Origin: Rhodospirillales bacterium
GTDB lineage: Bacteria > Pseudomonadota > Alphaproteobacteria > TMED109
NCBI GenBank assembly: GCA_028824295.1
Contig: JAPPED010000023.1
Location: forward strand, 29,130 to 93,129
Direction: 5' to 3'
Length of the DNA: 64,000 bases
Positions 18,001-25,290 of the stretch are shown one piece after another (the stretch's first letter is position 1; each line of letters starts with the position of its first letter). The notes beneath the pieces are model-generated. The model did no database searches, was not told the DNA's origin, and was given only the letters and a program-made list of their open reading frames with translations. A program made the translations under genes and the position numbers.

Positions 18001-19154
18001 GGTGCAAATGTCCGCCTCTGCAACATCAGCAGGACCTTGAGCAGGGCGCAGTGGAACGCCGCGGCTTCCATGTGCCCCAGGTTGCTCTTGACGCTTGCAA
18101 TCCGCAGCGAGGTCTCTCGCTCGGGTCCGGCAAACGCGTCCGTAATGGCGTTTCCTTCGATCCGGTCCCCCACGACAGTGCCGGTGGCATGGGCCTCGAT
18201 GTAGTCGAACTCCTGTGGCGCGCGACCGGCCCGGGCGCCGGCCACTCGCATCAGCTCCGCCTGGGCGTGACGGGTGGGGGCTGTGATGTAGCGCCCCTGC
18301 GCCAAACCCTCAGTCCCGTCGGCAGCGCCGGCCGCATTCACGGCGGTAGCCTCGATGACGGCGTGAATGGGATCCCCGTCGCGCTCGGCTGCAGTCAGCG
18401 GTTTGATGGTGAAGACGAACGCCCCTTCCGAGCGCATGTAACCATTGGCTTCCGCGTCGAAGGAATGGCACTTCCCGTCAGGGCTGATCACTCCCAGGGC
18501 GTTGAACGAGGCGCTCAGCCTGGCAGTTCCCATGTAGTTGACCGAACCGACCAGCGCCTGCTCGCAGTCACCGCGCTGGAGCCCGTTCATTGCCGCATGG
18601 AGAGCAGTGAGGCTCGCCGAACATGCCGTGCAATAGGTCGTGGAGGACCCCATCAAGTTGAAGTGATAGGAGATACGGTTGGCGAGCATGGCCAAGCTGA
18701 TGCCCGTCACGTCGAACGGCTGGGCGCCCCGCATCGGCCGCCAGTTCGAGACGGGCGGTACTTGCGCGCCGATGTAGACGCCGGTCGGGCTGTTGCGGAG
18801 CGAATGGAGGTCCCAGCCCACGCGCTCGAACGCTTCCCAGGCGCATGTCAGCAACATCCTCACCTGAGGATCCGTCGACAGCATTTCGCTTTGGGACAGC
18901 CCGAAGAGACTGCGGTCAAACAGCTTCTCTTCGTCGTCGCGAATGAGACCCTCGTAGGCGCTGGCAAACCGACCTGGGCCGGAGAAACCGCCGATCGGCC
19001 GGTAACCTCTCCCGTAGCGATCGGTTATGGGTTCCTGGACGATTTCGCGCCTGCTAAGCAGATCCCAGAAGTCGGAGTCGGTGTGGATGCCGCCAGGCAA
19101 ACGGTAGCTGTACCCGGTAATGGCAACCGGGAAATTGAACTCCTGTGAACTCAT
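12078..19154 (-). CDS. Monomodular highly reducing type I polyketide synthase (KS-AT-DH-ER-KR-ACP)
   Basis: 2358-aa multidomain synthase, read leftward. KS ~10-430: nucleophile in CTACSASLTAL (~176), EAHATGT and KSNLGHMEAA histidines. AT ~540-850: VFSGQGTQWAG, active serine in GHSSGEVAAAY (~628) and AFHSTAM (~746), a malonyl-type signature. DH ~900-1180: DHRVHHAAIMPAAGY (~948) and PLLDGGLQ (~1121). Residues ~1200-1600 hold no intact motif and look like a decayed methyltransferase/structural island. ER ~1610-1900 with HSAMGGVGQAAIALAK. KR ~1955-2120 with LLTGGQGGFG, an LDD motif (GSLDDCLLDDL) and catalytic Tyr in GQINYGAANAF. ACP ~2230-2310 with the phosphopantetheine serine in FGLTSISV (~2254). 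There is no thioesterase, so release must be by the downstream reductase or in trans. All reducing domains look active, implying a saturated, lipid-like chain made iteratively. The ATG at 19154 is preferred over a TTG five codons upstream. Confidence 0.95.
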   Translation of the reverse strand: MSSQEFNFPVAITGYSYRLPGGIHTDSDFWDLLSRREIVQEPITDRYGRGYRPIGGFSGPGRFASAYEGLIRDDEEKLFDRSLFGLSQSEMLSTDPQVRMLLTCAWEAFERVGWDLHSLRNSPTGVYIGAQVPPVSNWRPMRGAQPFDVTGISLAMLANRISYHFNLMGSSTTYCTACSASLTALHAAMNGLQRGDCEQALVGSVNYMGTARLSASFNALGVISPDGKCHSFDAEANGYMRSEGAFVFTIKPLTAAERDGDPIHAVIEATAVNAAGAADGTEGLAQGRYITAPTRHAQAELMRVAGARAGRAPQEFDYIEAHATGTVVGDRIEGNAITDAFAGPERETSLRIASVKSNLGHMEAAAFHCALLKVLLMLQRRTFAPISKNFVVPNPEIDFDRCPMQVQTECEPFPERPVVVGINSFGFGGANGHCVVREYRPARPRTWSVSLAPEAGFMIPLSARTGSALTESARRLRDFVAEHEPDLYTLAGNLGRRRTHFAMRAPFAVRNREELVEALEAFIEDPPPVHSVDDGGRRVAMVFSGQGTQWAGCGRDLYHAEPVFRRAIDAVEAHWREHSEISLREACFGAPQTELNEVRLAQPVIYMIQCALVELFKTWGVYPDCVVGHSSGEVAAAYACGALSLQEATRLVFHRATLQQRTAGSGRMLAIGLDRPGVEDLLTELDVAFGSGEDDSDQPPQVEIACENAPANTVICGTEEALQPVMAALNHRHLQNQLLPGNIAFHSTAMQPLKDDALAALSFLNDLDFDADVPFVSSVTGLPTRRLDNAYWWSNIRQPVRFAAAMETITREIQPDVVLEIAPHCALQSTIAQCLEGSRAVPANIQTLTRETDVCIGFQTALGALFQAGVPLDFAAQYPRPQPIADRLPGHPREERATMDLHCDNEMFVQQGEYSQGPLVGHRVPCEHLQFEARLSEADFPWLADHRVHHAAIMPAAGYIELILEALGGVPVQFTVLEFLQPCPVPKAPVRLQTALQPVPTDPEEFTFTISSRSYEVDASSEIHCRGKVRVLSTEPALSVPMRLTDIDTDGFEQSILADDQNFYERLQSVLSETFQYGPYFRTIQRVLVDGVSKAYLFDVEMDEGLWATGVEEGYVTCPPLLDGGLQIFLYHLLTAADLFAIPQRAEWVTFLRRPTGPRITCHVTKPSDDWMNANERGQYSVRRGERSGGSISFYDGATGDLVAHIGEYTYFTSNPRWNDLPNSKHQVRWQPKALPAVQEFLDRLPGGEPEPETVVAALTHPDKGERYACHIIEFAGSREPDETILERCAANLAQTAGQSEFWLVGDSEESTRALYDAFHACDVPLRFATFDMADAAALDAGLLRPGAAEIIFLHREAASFGQSEWETVRSLAVPGAWVLVEHDEGDVVSASPGWKAVRAGQRATLLQAPGPDRDQLDADALRSPRWILGEPESWVPAWSAFFKPHDNAHALPEEALLAGRFHALEDWPEAANLQAVDYFCGQDPEDPTGERAASRFVAFVQALVPYRIEHADCPCRLTVITRRAVHDVEDPRGSVLWGAVRSMAVEIDEEAKLDFRLVDLGDRDDLQTLHWLMHHDVRERELAVRKNDVWVPRMVSFRERYARIPAGTLPTYRLTLDNPGQINGLEMKTYELPPLGPEDVEIDVAAAALNFRDIMVTLGLLPALAYERSALGHEVGMEGSGVVRRVGSAVQDHGVGDRVAFIQGGCIANRVVASQYRVFRKPDGINMDEAAASLSVYVTAYYSLIHLARLRKGARVLIHSAMGGVGQAAIALAKHVGAEIYATAGTEEKRAQLQSLGVRAAFDSHSFDWHDELMVATRGEGVDVVLNSLAGRHVHLCLEALRPGGWLCEIGKVDIYADNELGLRVFRKNLRFAAIDVDRLMADDPALARELSVACVDLIEGGAVPPLPVTVFPYEEFAKALRLMTTGRHQGKLVLRAPQGSGPLGAPIADVRPLFDPAATYLLTGGQGGFGRRLLPYLAALGARHLTLMDRNPEHGRDAEWIRWHSALAYMDEDVEFDFVVGDVSVEEDVQRCIGQLQRPLKGVFHLAGSLDDCLLDDLSAESLANVFAPKARGALHLHRATKGHPIDHFVLFSSSASVLGNPGQINYGAANAFLDGLAASRRQQGLPGLSYNMAAVADAGMAARSLPVLRMMRAAGLPAISSDFAVSNLDFALRAMADSDHLVSVLFERPSWTVDLPDYMRIGRLMRNQDAFEAGMTGEQTLESVAAQIAAKVAELCGHDEGGVEEPLSSFGLTSISVAELGTFIQTQFNYRVSALELMTTASALSLAQGIIHGKDEEEEISSDDPAREVTDTSPVFAERLQRAPSRFASAPEDHFPKDVDVAVAESPPLRLEAAG

Positions 19155-19259
19155 CCGCCAAGCATCCAATTGAGGCGGTCTCCAGCAGTTCGGCGGCGGT
19201 GCCCGCCCACGGACGCCTAGAGAGTCAGCGACGCGTGTACCGCTGCGAATTCAACCATG

Positions 19260-19302
19260 GTCCTAGTTAGCGCAGCCGACCCATGCGCGTCCTAACTATC
19301 GC
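19260..19302. repeat. Direct repeat upstream of the PKS operon (possible regulator site)
   Basis: GTCCTAGTTAGCGC at 19260-19273 and GTCCTAACTATCGC at 19289-19302 match at 11 of 14 positions, start to start 29 bp apart (nearly three helical turns). They lie just downstream of the proposed PKS promoter on the minus strand, a sensible place for a repressor. The evidence is sequence similarity only. Confidence 0.35.
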
Positions 19303-19313
19303 GATCTTCAAGA

Positions 19314-19343
19314 CGTATAGCGGCTTCTTGCACTTGTTTCCAA
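19314..19343 (-). promoter_or_regulatory. Possible sigma-70 promoter of the PKS operon
   Basis: On the minus strand TTGGAA (19343-19338) and TATACG (19319-19314) are separated by 18 nt, about 160 bp before the PKS ATG. Each box matches consensus at four of six positions, so this is only a candidate. Confidence 0.3.
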
Positions 19344-19849
19344 TACCGATTGATACTGTGCGGTCGGCGCGACCATTACAATTCCTATAGCTCCAGCGAC
19401 TGGCACTACGGGCACTTGGCACCCTTCGAACGGTCGAAGCCCGGCGCCAGCAGAGCGGGGATCAGGCCCCAGGAACGATGTCGCCTGATGGTCCGCCGGC
19501 CGGCGGGAGCGAGACCCGAGGAAGAAACGCGTCGGGGGCGGAGGAAGCCTCTCGTGATACGTGCTTCAAAAGGTAACCGCCTATGCATTTTGAGCCTGCC
19601 CTCTCCCCCTAGGTGCCCCGCCGGCTCTCTGCATCACCGCCACCACGGCTGCAACCGCCGCTCAGCCGTCCGGACAAGCGGCGACCAGGCAATTTTCAGG
19701 CAGTGGCGAGTCTGGTCCACGAATACCGTTGACGACGTTACCCTACGTGCCGCGACCTCTTCCGTACCGAGTATGAAAGTGCCGGAGCCCGCGCAGCGCA
19801 ACGGCTTTACGACAAACTGCTGCACGAATTGCTGCTGGAGCGCCCAACG

Positions 19850-21106
19850 ATGCCATTTTCCGTTGCATCCGGGATGGTTCTGCTCGGAATCGCCTTTGTT
19901 GCGCTTCCGGCGACCGCGAACCGTGATGCCGCCTTCCAGGCTGAAGCCGCAGCCGTTCACGCGCGCGTGCTGACCATCGACACCCATATCGATATTCCGC
20001 CCACCTTCGGCACCGCGGCCTACGACATTCTCCGAGCCAAACCTCCTCGCCAGAAGGTAGATTTGCCGGGAATGAAGAAAGGCGGGCTGGATGCCGCCTT
20101 TTTTGTCGTGTACGTCCCGCAACGTGAACGTAATCCTTCTGGATACGCACGCGCCGTATCCGATGCCTTTGTCAAAGTTGCCGCGATTCGGGAGATGACC
20201 GACCTCCAGCATCCGGACCGAATCGGTCTGGCCCTTTCCGCCCGTGATGTGCACCGGATCCACGCCGAAGGGAGGCGCGTGGCCCTCATGGGCATGGAGA
20301 ACGGGTTCGCCTTGGGCCCCAATGTCGACCTCCTCGATACCTATTACGCGTTCGGTGTCCGTTACCTAGGCCTTGTGCACAATGGACATAATGACATCGG
20401 TGATTCCGCTGTACCGAATCTCCGCCGGGGCGAGCCCCCGGCGGAGCATGGCGGCCTAAGCGACTTCGGGCGCAAGGTGATCGCCCGCGCCAATGCCCTT
20501 GGAATCATCGTCGACATCTCGCACGCCGCCATGACGACAGCGCTAGACGCCATCAACGCTTCGCATGCGCCTGTACTCGCCTCCCACTCGGCTGTACGCG
20601 GTGTGTACGATCATCCGCGCAATCTCTCCGATGAAGCCCTGTGGGCCCTCCGCCGGACCGGCGGGGTCGTATCCATTGTCGCTTTCGACTCTTACCTGCA
20701 CCCCGTACCCGAGGAAAAGAAAGCTGCCCTTGCGGCGTTGCGGACGGAATTCGACCTCCGGGATGCAGTGGACTGGGCGCGAATGAGCGAGGCCGAGCGC
20801 GATGCCTATGTCGAACGCCGCGTCGAATTGGATCGGACGTGGCCGAAGGCGTCGGTGAGGCACCTCGTCGACCACATCGACTATGCCGTCAATCTCATCG
20901 GAATCGACCACGTCGGAATCACGTCCGATTTCAACGGCGGCGGTGGAATCGAAGGCTGGAACGCCGCCGATGAGGCCCTTAACGTCACCATCGAGCTGAT
21001 GCGCAGAGGATACGCTGAAGATGCCATCGCCAAGCTCTGGGGCGGTAACCTGCTTCGGGTGATGAGAGCTGTGGAAACGGTTGCGGCAGCAGCGCAGGAC
21101 CAGTGA
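19850..21106 (+). CDS. Exported membrane dipeptidase, peptidase family M19
   Basis: 418-aa zinc dipeptidase (renal dipeptidase family) that hydrolyses dipeptides, probably outside the cytoplasm. Residues 1-24 form a signal peptide (MPFSVASGMVLLGIAFVALP, ATA cleavage). Metal ligands can be read: His46-x-Asp48 in DTHIDIP, the bridging Glu in ALMGMENGFAL, His in VDISHAAM and ASHSAVRGVYDHPRN, and the Asp in DHVGITSDFNGGG. The ATG at 19850 has GGAG 8 nt upstream; a TTG 21 nt earlier is less likely. The gene is divergent from the PKS, and its downstream neighbour bamE converges on it across 580 bp. Confidence 0.93.
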   Translation: MPFSVASGMVLLGIAFVALPATANRDAAFQAEAAAVHARVLTIDTHIDIPPTFGTAAYDILRAKPPRQKVDLPGMKKGGLDAAFFVVYVPQRERNPSGYARAVSDAFVKVAAIREMTDLQHPDRIGLALSARDVHRIHAEGRRVALMGMENGFALGPNVDLLDTYYAFGVRYLGLVHNGHNDIGDSAVPNLRRGEPPAEHGGLSDFGRKVIARANALGIIVDISHAAMTTALDAINASHAPVLASHSAVRGVYDHPRNLSDEALWALRRTGGVVSIVAFDSYLHPVPEEKKAALAALRTEFDLRDAVDWARMSEAERDAYVERRVELDRTWPKASVRHLVDHIDYAVNLIGIDHVGITSDFNGGGGIEGWNAADEALNVTIELMRRGYAEDAIAKLWGGNLLRVMRAVETVAAAAQDQ

Positions 21107-21686
21107 GCTACCATCAAGGGCTGTCCCATCCCTCCAACGACCTGGCCGGGTCCCAGACCGGACCGGGGCCCGGAGACATCCTCGAACGGCGCCAAGCGTG
21201 AATCATGGCCATCAGGTAACGGGCGCAGGACCGGGATTAGTCGACCCACACGGCGCCGTGCCCGAGCGGAAACGGCCGGCGAACTCCCCGCGACCGGATG
21301 GTGAAGCCCCAGCGGCACGGCACACTTACTGTCCAGATGCGGGCGTCACACTCTCTGGTCGGTCAGTTACCGCGTTTCCGTGATCGTCACCACGGCGCCG
21401 GCGGCGCATCCGTTCGGACAAGCCTAGGGACTGTGCATCCTTGCTGCGGGGAACTTTTGAGTACGGCCGTAGTCCCCGTCTATCGCGACGTGCTATCGCG
21501 TCGCGAAGCTTTCAAGCCATGGCGGTACCTGCAACACTGGGTGAAATGCCCATCGGACGGAACGCATGTACCGCCGACCGGGGCATCTCCCTCGAAGCCC
21601 TGTCGAACAGTCGGGATGTCAACCGGTCAATCGGCTTGGGGGGCGTCCTGGCAGGTGCTCCCGCCTTCGCGTTCGCGCCCCGCCGG
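21107..21686. other. Intergenic region between convergent dipeptidase and bamE genes
   Basis: About 580 bp between two convergent genes. Several overlapping open frames occur on both strands, as expected for this GC content; none has a ribosome site or a recognisable motif. No strong hairpin plus T-run was seen, so the terminators of the two flanking genes are not identified. Confidence 0.45.
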
Positions 21687-22181
21687 TTACCGGACGGTCG
21701 GCGTGGAGAATCGGCCGATGTCGCCGAACAGTTCCTGCAGCAGGGTCCGCTTGTTGCCGACGACGACCGTCGCATCAGGATTGAAGACCATATTCCGGAG
21801 CTCGTTGTCACCGTAGTCCGCAACCTCCAACACGTTAGGGTTGTCGCCGCAGCTCGACCGCCCCGCGTCGATCTCCGAATCGAAAAGTACCGCAATTACC
21901 CGCTGCTCGATCACGTCGGGCTTCAGGAACGCGTAGTAGCTGACACGTTGACCGATGTAGAACCATGCGTCGTTGCCGAACGGATCGCCGGTGAAGTGGC
22001 GCCGTGCCGTCGGCGTTCCGAGTGTCGCCAGGACGTCTTCACAAGTGACGCCGTCTTCTTCCAGGAAGGAAAGATCGAGCCCCGAAAACAGGAATCCGTT
22101 GGTCGTGACGCGTGGCGACCCGCAGGCGGCCAACGCCACCAGCAGGGCGATCAGCGGCAACGCTAGCGGCGAGACGCGCAA
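21687..22181 (-). CDS. bamE: BamE (SmpA/OmlA) outer-membrane lipoprotein
   Basis: 164-aa lipoprotein component of the BAM complex that inserts beta-barrel proteins. The signal peptide ends in a lipobox, LVALAACGS, with the lipidated Cys about 20 residues in. The mature part has the BamE pattern: DVLATLGTPTARRHF, DAWFYIGQRVSYYAFLKPDV and the alphaproteobacterial C-terminal LLQELFGDIGRFSTP. The start is uncertain. TTG 22181, with GGGAG upstream, gives a normal lipoprotein signal; ATG 22268 would add a non-signal-like extension. bamE near yceD and plsX is an alphaproteobacterial arrangement, here separated by the ThDP enzyme gene. Confidence 0.85.
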   Translation of the reverse strand: MRVSPLALPLIALLVALAACGSPRVTTNGFLFSGLDLSFLEEDGVTCEDVLATLGTPTARRHFTGDPFGNDAWFYIGQRVSYYAFLKPDVIEQRVIAVLFDSEIDAGRSSCGDNPNVLEVADYGDNELRNMVFNPDATVVVGNKRTLLQELFGDIGRFSTPTVR

Positions 22182-22385
22182 CAGCCGAACTCCCGTGAGG
22201 CATGCGAAGCAGTCAGCATAGGCGGGTACGTCCTGCACACCAGATGATGCGTTGCCGTCCGTTCCCATGACGAGCCCATCGGTACGGCAAGGCGGTAGCA
22301 ATACCGGCTCCGGTGCCTGACCCCGGCCCTCCGCACGCGGGCGGACACTGCAGCCATCTCGGCCCCACCCCTTCCTGGTAGCACG

Positions 22386-24008
22386 CTAGTGTCGCGAAAC
22401 CTGGACTTCCTTCGACGTGATGAACTCGAGCAGCGCCGGTTGCCCATTCTCGGTCGCAGCGATTCCGCGCGCAATGGCCTCGCGGATCTGGCCTGGCTCC
22501 GTGATGCGCTCCCCGTACCCTCCGAAGGCCCGGGCCATGGCGGCGTAATCGCCGGAAATGTCGGTCGAACGATACTTCTCTGTCGAGACCGGCATGACCT
22601 TGAGTTCGATGGCCATCGAGAAGTTGTTCAGCAGGACTGAAAGAATCGGGATGCGTTCACGAACCGCGGTCTCAAAGTCCATACCCGTGAAACCAATTGC
22701 GGCGTCGCCCCAGACGTTGATGCACAGCTTTCCCGGGCAGGCCAGCTTGGCACCCATGGCAAGCCCGAGGCCGTAGCCCAGCTGCGTGGTCTTGCCCCAG
22801 CCGATGTACGAGAGCGGCGTGGCGGCCTTCCAGAATGGCGAAAGCTGATCGCGCGGACTGCCGGCGTCGTGGGTGATGACGACATTCGCCTTGTCGACCG
22901 ACTGCTGGAGTTCCCACAGCACGCGGTACGGACTGAGCGGCGTGGCATCGCTGGTGAGCTTGGGCAGCCACTCCGCCATCCACGCTTCCGTGCTTTGCGA
23001 AATCTCTGCCTCAACCGCCGATGAATCGCGCGGCGGTTCATCCTCCAGCGCCGCAAGCAGAGCCTTCAGGGTCAAGTCGGCGTCGCCGACAAGACCGACT
23101 TTCGAACGAACATCCTTGTTCAAGTCGGACGGATCCAGCGTGGCGTGAATGACCGTCTTGCCTTTCGGCATGGACACACCAAAGGCGGTTTCCGTGAAAC
23201 TGCACCCGATTCCGAAAATCACATCCGCCTGATCCAGGAAGGTCCGGACCGGCTTGGGCATCGATACACCGCCCGAACCCAGACTCAGCGGGTGGTCCTC
23301 GGGAAAGGCGCTCTTGCCGCCGAGACTGGTGCAAACGGGAATCGCCAGTTTCTCGGCCAACTCCCGCAGGCCGGGCCACGCCTTCGCATAGTGGATTCCC
23401 TGGCCCGCATAGATGACCGGGCGTGTCGCCGACCGAAGGAGGCTGGCAGCCTGGGCGACAGCCTCAGGGTCAGGCCCGTAGCGGGTTGCGTAGACCGGTT
23501 CGTAATCGAGCTCGTCGGGCAACTCCTCCTGCATAAGGTCGGCCGGAATCTCGACCACCGCCGGTCCGCCCCGACCGGTTCTCAACTTGGAAAACGCCCG
23601 CCGCAGCACGTTCCCGACTTCCGCCGGGGCCGTCACCGGCTCCGTCGACTTTGCGACCGGTCGCATGGCCTGCGTGGAATTGAAATTGGGGGAAATGTGA
23701 GCCAGTCGCCGTGCGTATCCCATCGGCAGCACCAGTATCGGCACCGATTCACCAAACGCCTGGGCCACCGCCCCGTACGCGTTCTCGGAGCCGGGCCCGT
23801 GCTGCATCGCAAACACACCGATCTTGGCCCCCGACGTGATGCGGGACATTGCATCAGCCATATGCAGGCCAATACGCTCCTGCCGCACGATGATCGGTCG
23901 AATGTTGGCCCGAGCCGCGTACTCCAGGACATGATTGACCGGATAGCCGAAAATGATCTCGACGTTCTCGCGCTTCAGGATTTCCGCCACCGATTCAACG
24001 ACTTTCAT
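22386..24008 (-). CDS. Thiamine-diphosphate-dependent enzyme, acetolactate synthase-like
   Basis: 540-aa member of the acetolactate synthase / benzoylformate decarboxylase superfamily. The catalytic Glu is in RQERIGLHMADAMSR (Glu44), the central nucleotide domain has PVIYAGQGIHYAKAWPGL, and the ThDP motif is WGDAAIGF (~434) to LNNFSM (~459), a GD...NN pattern with Ala in place of the usual Gly. It has no close match to genuine IlvB signatures, and no IlvN gene is adjacent, so the substrate (a 2-oxo acid) is undetermined. The start at 24008 follows GAGGAGAG. A 7-bp hairpin lies in its leader. It sits between bamE and yceD, interrupting the usual alphaproteobacterial order. Confidence 0.9.
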   Translation of the reverse strand: MKVVESVAEILKRENVEIIFGYPVNHVLEYAARANIRPIIVRQERIGLHMADAMSRITSGAKIGVFAMQHGPGSENAYGAVAQAFGESVPILVLPMGYARRLAHISPNFNSTQAMRPVAKSTEPVTAPAEVGNVLRRAFSKLRTGRGGPAVVEIPADLMQEELPDELDYEPVYATRYGPDPEAVAQAASLLRSATRPVIYAGQGIHYAKAWPGLRELAEKLAIPVCTSLGGKSAFPEDHPLSLGSGGVSMPKPVRTFLDQADVIFGIGCSFTETAFGVSMPKGKTVIHATLDPSDLNKDVRSKVGLVGDADLTLKALLAALEDEPPRDSSAVEAEISQSTEAWMAEWLPKLTSDATPLSPYRVLWELQQSVDKANVVITHDAGSPRDQLSPFWKAATPLSYIGWGKTTQLGYGLGLAMGAKLACPGKLCINVWGDAAIGFTGMDFETAVRERIPILSVLLNNFSMAIELKVMPVSTEKYRSTDISGDYAAMARAFGGYGERITEPGQIREAIARGIAATENGQPALLEFITSKEVQVSRH

Positions 24009-24455
24009 GGATCTTCTCTCCTCGCACGGTCCTGAAACACGAAAGCACCGGCCAAACCGCCGGTGTCGGAGCGGCGAGCCATGAAGACAAGCGCGCCTGA
24101 ATTGGACGCGACATGGTAGCTGATGTCCGGTCCCCGAGTCGTCGTCGTGGGTGCGGGTTTTCGCTGTCGGCGAGGGACCACCCACGACCCGGCCGGTGGC
24201 ACGGTACCAGCCGTGCCAACTGTCATTTCCGGCTAGCAGCGCTTCGACGAGGCATCACCGCAATCCGAATGAACGCGGTTCGTGGCGTGCCCTCCCGCCA
24301 CGGACCGCCTCTTGTCAAACCGTGTCGTCCGGCGCCCGGTGAATTAGACTCGCCCTCATCTTTCCTTTCGGTCGCCGCGCCTGCATCGAACCTCGCCGGT
24401 TAGCGCGCGGGCGCAATTGAGGCAGTCGCCCTGACATTCCGGGAACGCCATCCGC
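24009..24455. other. Divergent intergenic region before yceD
   Basis: About 450 bp between the ThDP enzyme gene (leftward) and yceD (rightward). It must contain both promoters. Apart from the hairpin at 24046-24065 nothing distinctive was found, and no open frame here looks coding. Confidence 0.45.
24046..24065 (-). promoter_or_regulatory. Perfect 7-bp hairpin in the leader of the ThDP enzyme gene
   Basis: CACCGGC, a 6-nt loop and GCCGGTG form a perfect stem about 40 nt upstream of the ThDP enzyme start. Read on the minus strand the stem is followed by CTTTCGTGTTTC, a weak T-rich stretch. It could be a leader attenuator or a protein site. Confidence 0.3.
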
Positions 24456-24989
24456 ATGCCTAACGCCCGCCCGCTGCTCGATCCCGTCCCGGCGGAACTA
24501 TGCAGTACGGTTAACAGCCGCTTTCGACTTCGCTGCTTGGGCGCGGAACGTCCCGAAGTGGTGGAACGACTTGGCTTGTCCGGACTGAAGTCCCTCACGG
24601 TCGAGGCAAGGACCGCCTCTGTATCCGGCAGCGAGGTCCGCCTCGAGGCTCTGGTCCGTGCCCGCTTGATCCGGACCTGTGTCGTGACACTCGAAGACTT
24701 CGAGGAAACGATCGTGCTCCCGTTCGAGACGACCTTCGACGAACGCACCGGTCATTCTGTCCCGGTTGAAGAACCAGCTGACCCGGAGAGCGACCTCCCT
24801 GAGCCGCTCGGTGCGGAGGGGCTGGAACTGGGGGAGCTCGCCATCCAGCATCTGTCCCTGGCTCTCGATCCTTATCCCCGTCACCCTGACGCTCCGCCAC
24901 CCGGGCAGGCGGATTGGCTGGAAGGCGGCACGGAGTCCGAATTCGCTTCGCAGCTCGCCCGCCTTAAGGATCCGAGTGATCGTGCCTGA
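24456..24989 (+). CDS. yceD: YceD / DUF177 family protein
   Basis: 177-aa DUF177 protein; family members are linked to 23S rRNA processing and travel with rpmF and plsX. The DUF177 middle ARLIRTCVVTLEDFEETIVL (from about residue 68) and the C-terminal ELAIQHLSLALDPYPRHPDA are typical. The first Cys of the family motif is present (RTCVVTLE), while the usual second cluster is not obvious. The ATG at 24456 is the first in frame. It lies 99 bp before rpmF on the same strand, the conserved order yceD-rpmF-plsX. Confidence 0.85.
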   Translation: MPNARPLLDPVPAELCSTVNSRFRLRCLGAERPEVVERLGLSGLKSLTVEARTASVSGSEVRLEALVRARLIRTCVVTLEDFEETIVLPFETTFDERTGHSVPVEEPADPESDLPEPLGAEGLELGELAIQHLSLALDPYPRHPDAPPPGQADWLEGGTESEFASQLARLKDPSDRA

Positions 24990-25088
24990 ATCCCTGGCGC
25001 CGCCGACAGGTTCCGTGCTTGCGCAGAGGCGTCAATTGGGTTACCAAGTCCGCCCCCAAGTCTTGTTCGACTCTGATCAGGCAACCTC

Positions 25089-25280
25089 ATGGCAGTTCCG
25101 CGTAAGAAAGTGACGCGTTCGCGGCGAGGGCATCGTCGCGCGCACCAGAGCTTGAAGCCGGTGAACGCCGTCGCATGTCCGCACTGCGGTTCCTACCGGC
25201 GCCCACACCATGTTTGCGGGTCGTGCGGGCATTATCGTGGTCGGGACTTCGTCGACGACACGCCCTCCGCCCGCGACTGA
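25089..25280 (+). CDS. rpmF: 50S ribosomal protein L32
   Basis: 63-aa L32 of the zinc-binding type: N-terminal [19 protein letters not shown], then [20 protein letters not shown] with two CxxC pairs for zinc. The length is normal for the family. It sits 10 nt before plsX, the usual coupling of L32 with phospholipid synthesis genes. Confidence 0.97.
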   Translation: MAVPRKKVTRSRRGHRRAHQSLKPVNAVACPHCGSYRRPHHVCGSCGHYRGRDFVDDTPSARD

Positions 25281-25290
25281 ACCTTTCTTC

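Larger units (their letters stand above)
19155..19849. other. Divergent intergenic region between the PKS operon and the dipeptidase gene
   Basis: About 700 bp separate two divergent genes. The first 200 bp next to the PKS carry a direct repeat and a weak promoter-like pair, listed separately. From about 19400 to 19830 open frames exist on both strands, but none has a ribosome site, recognisable motifs or protein-like composition, so I assign no gene there. Confidence 0.5.

Noticed and set aside
16917..19148. A 743-codon open frame on the plus strand opposite the PKS ketosynthase and acyltransferase region
   Set aside because: It is antisense to strongly conserved PKS domains, has no ribosome site and a composition typical of GC-rich antisense frames.
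24113..24403. Open frame between the ThDP enzyme and yceD, checked as a possible ubiquinol-cytochrome c chaperone
   Set aside because: No similarity in sequence or composition; none of the expected family motifs.
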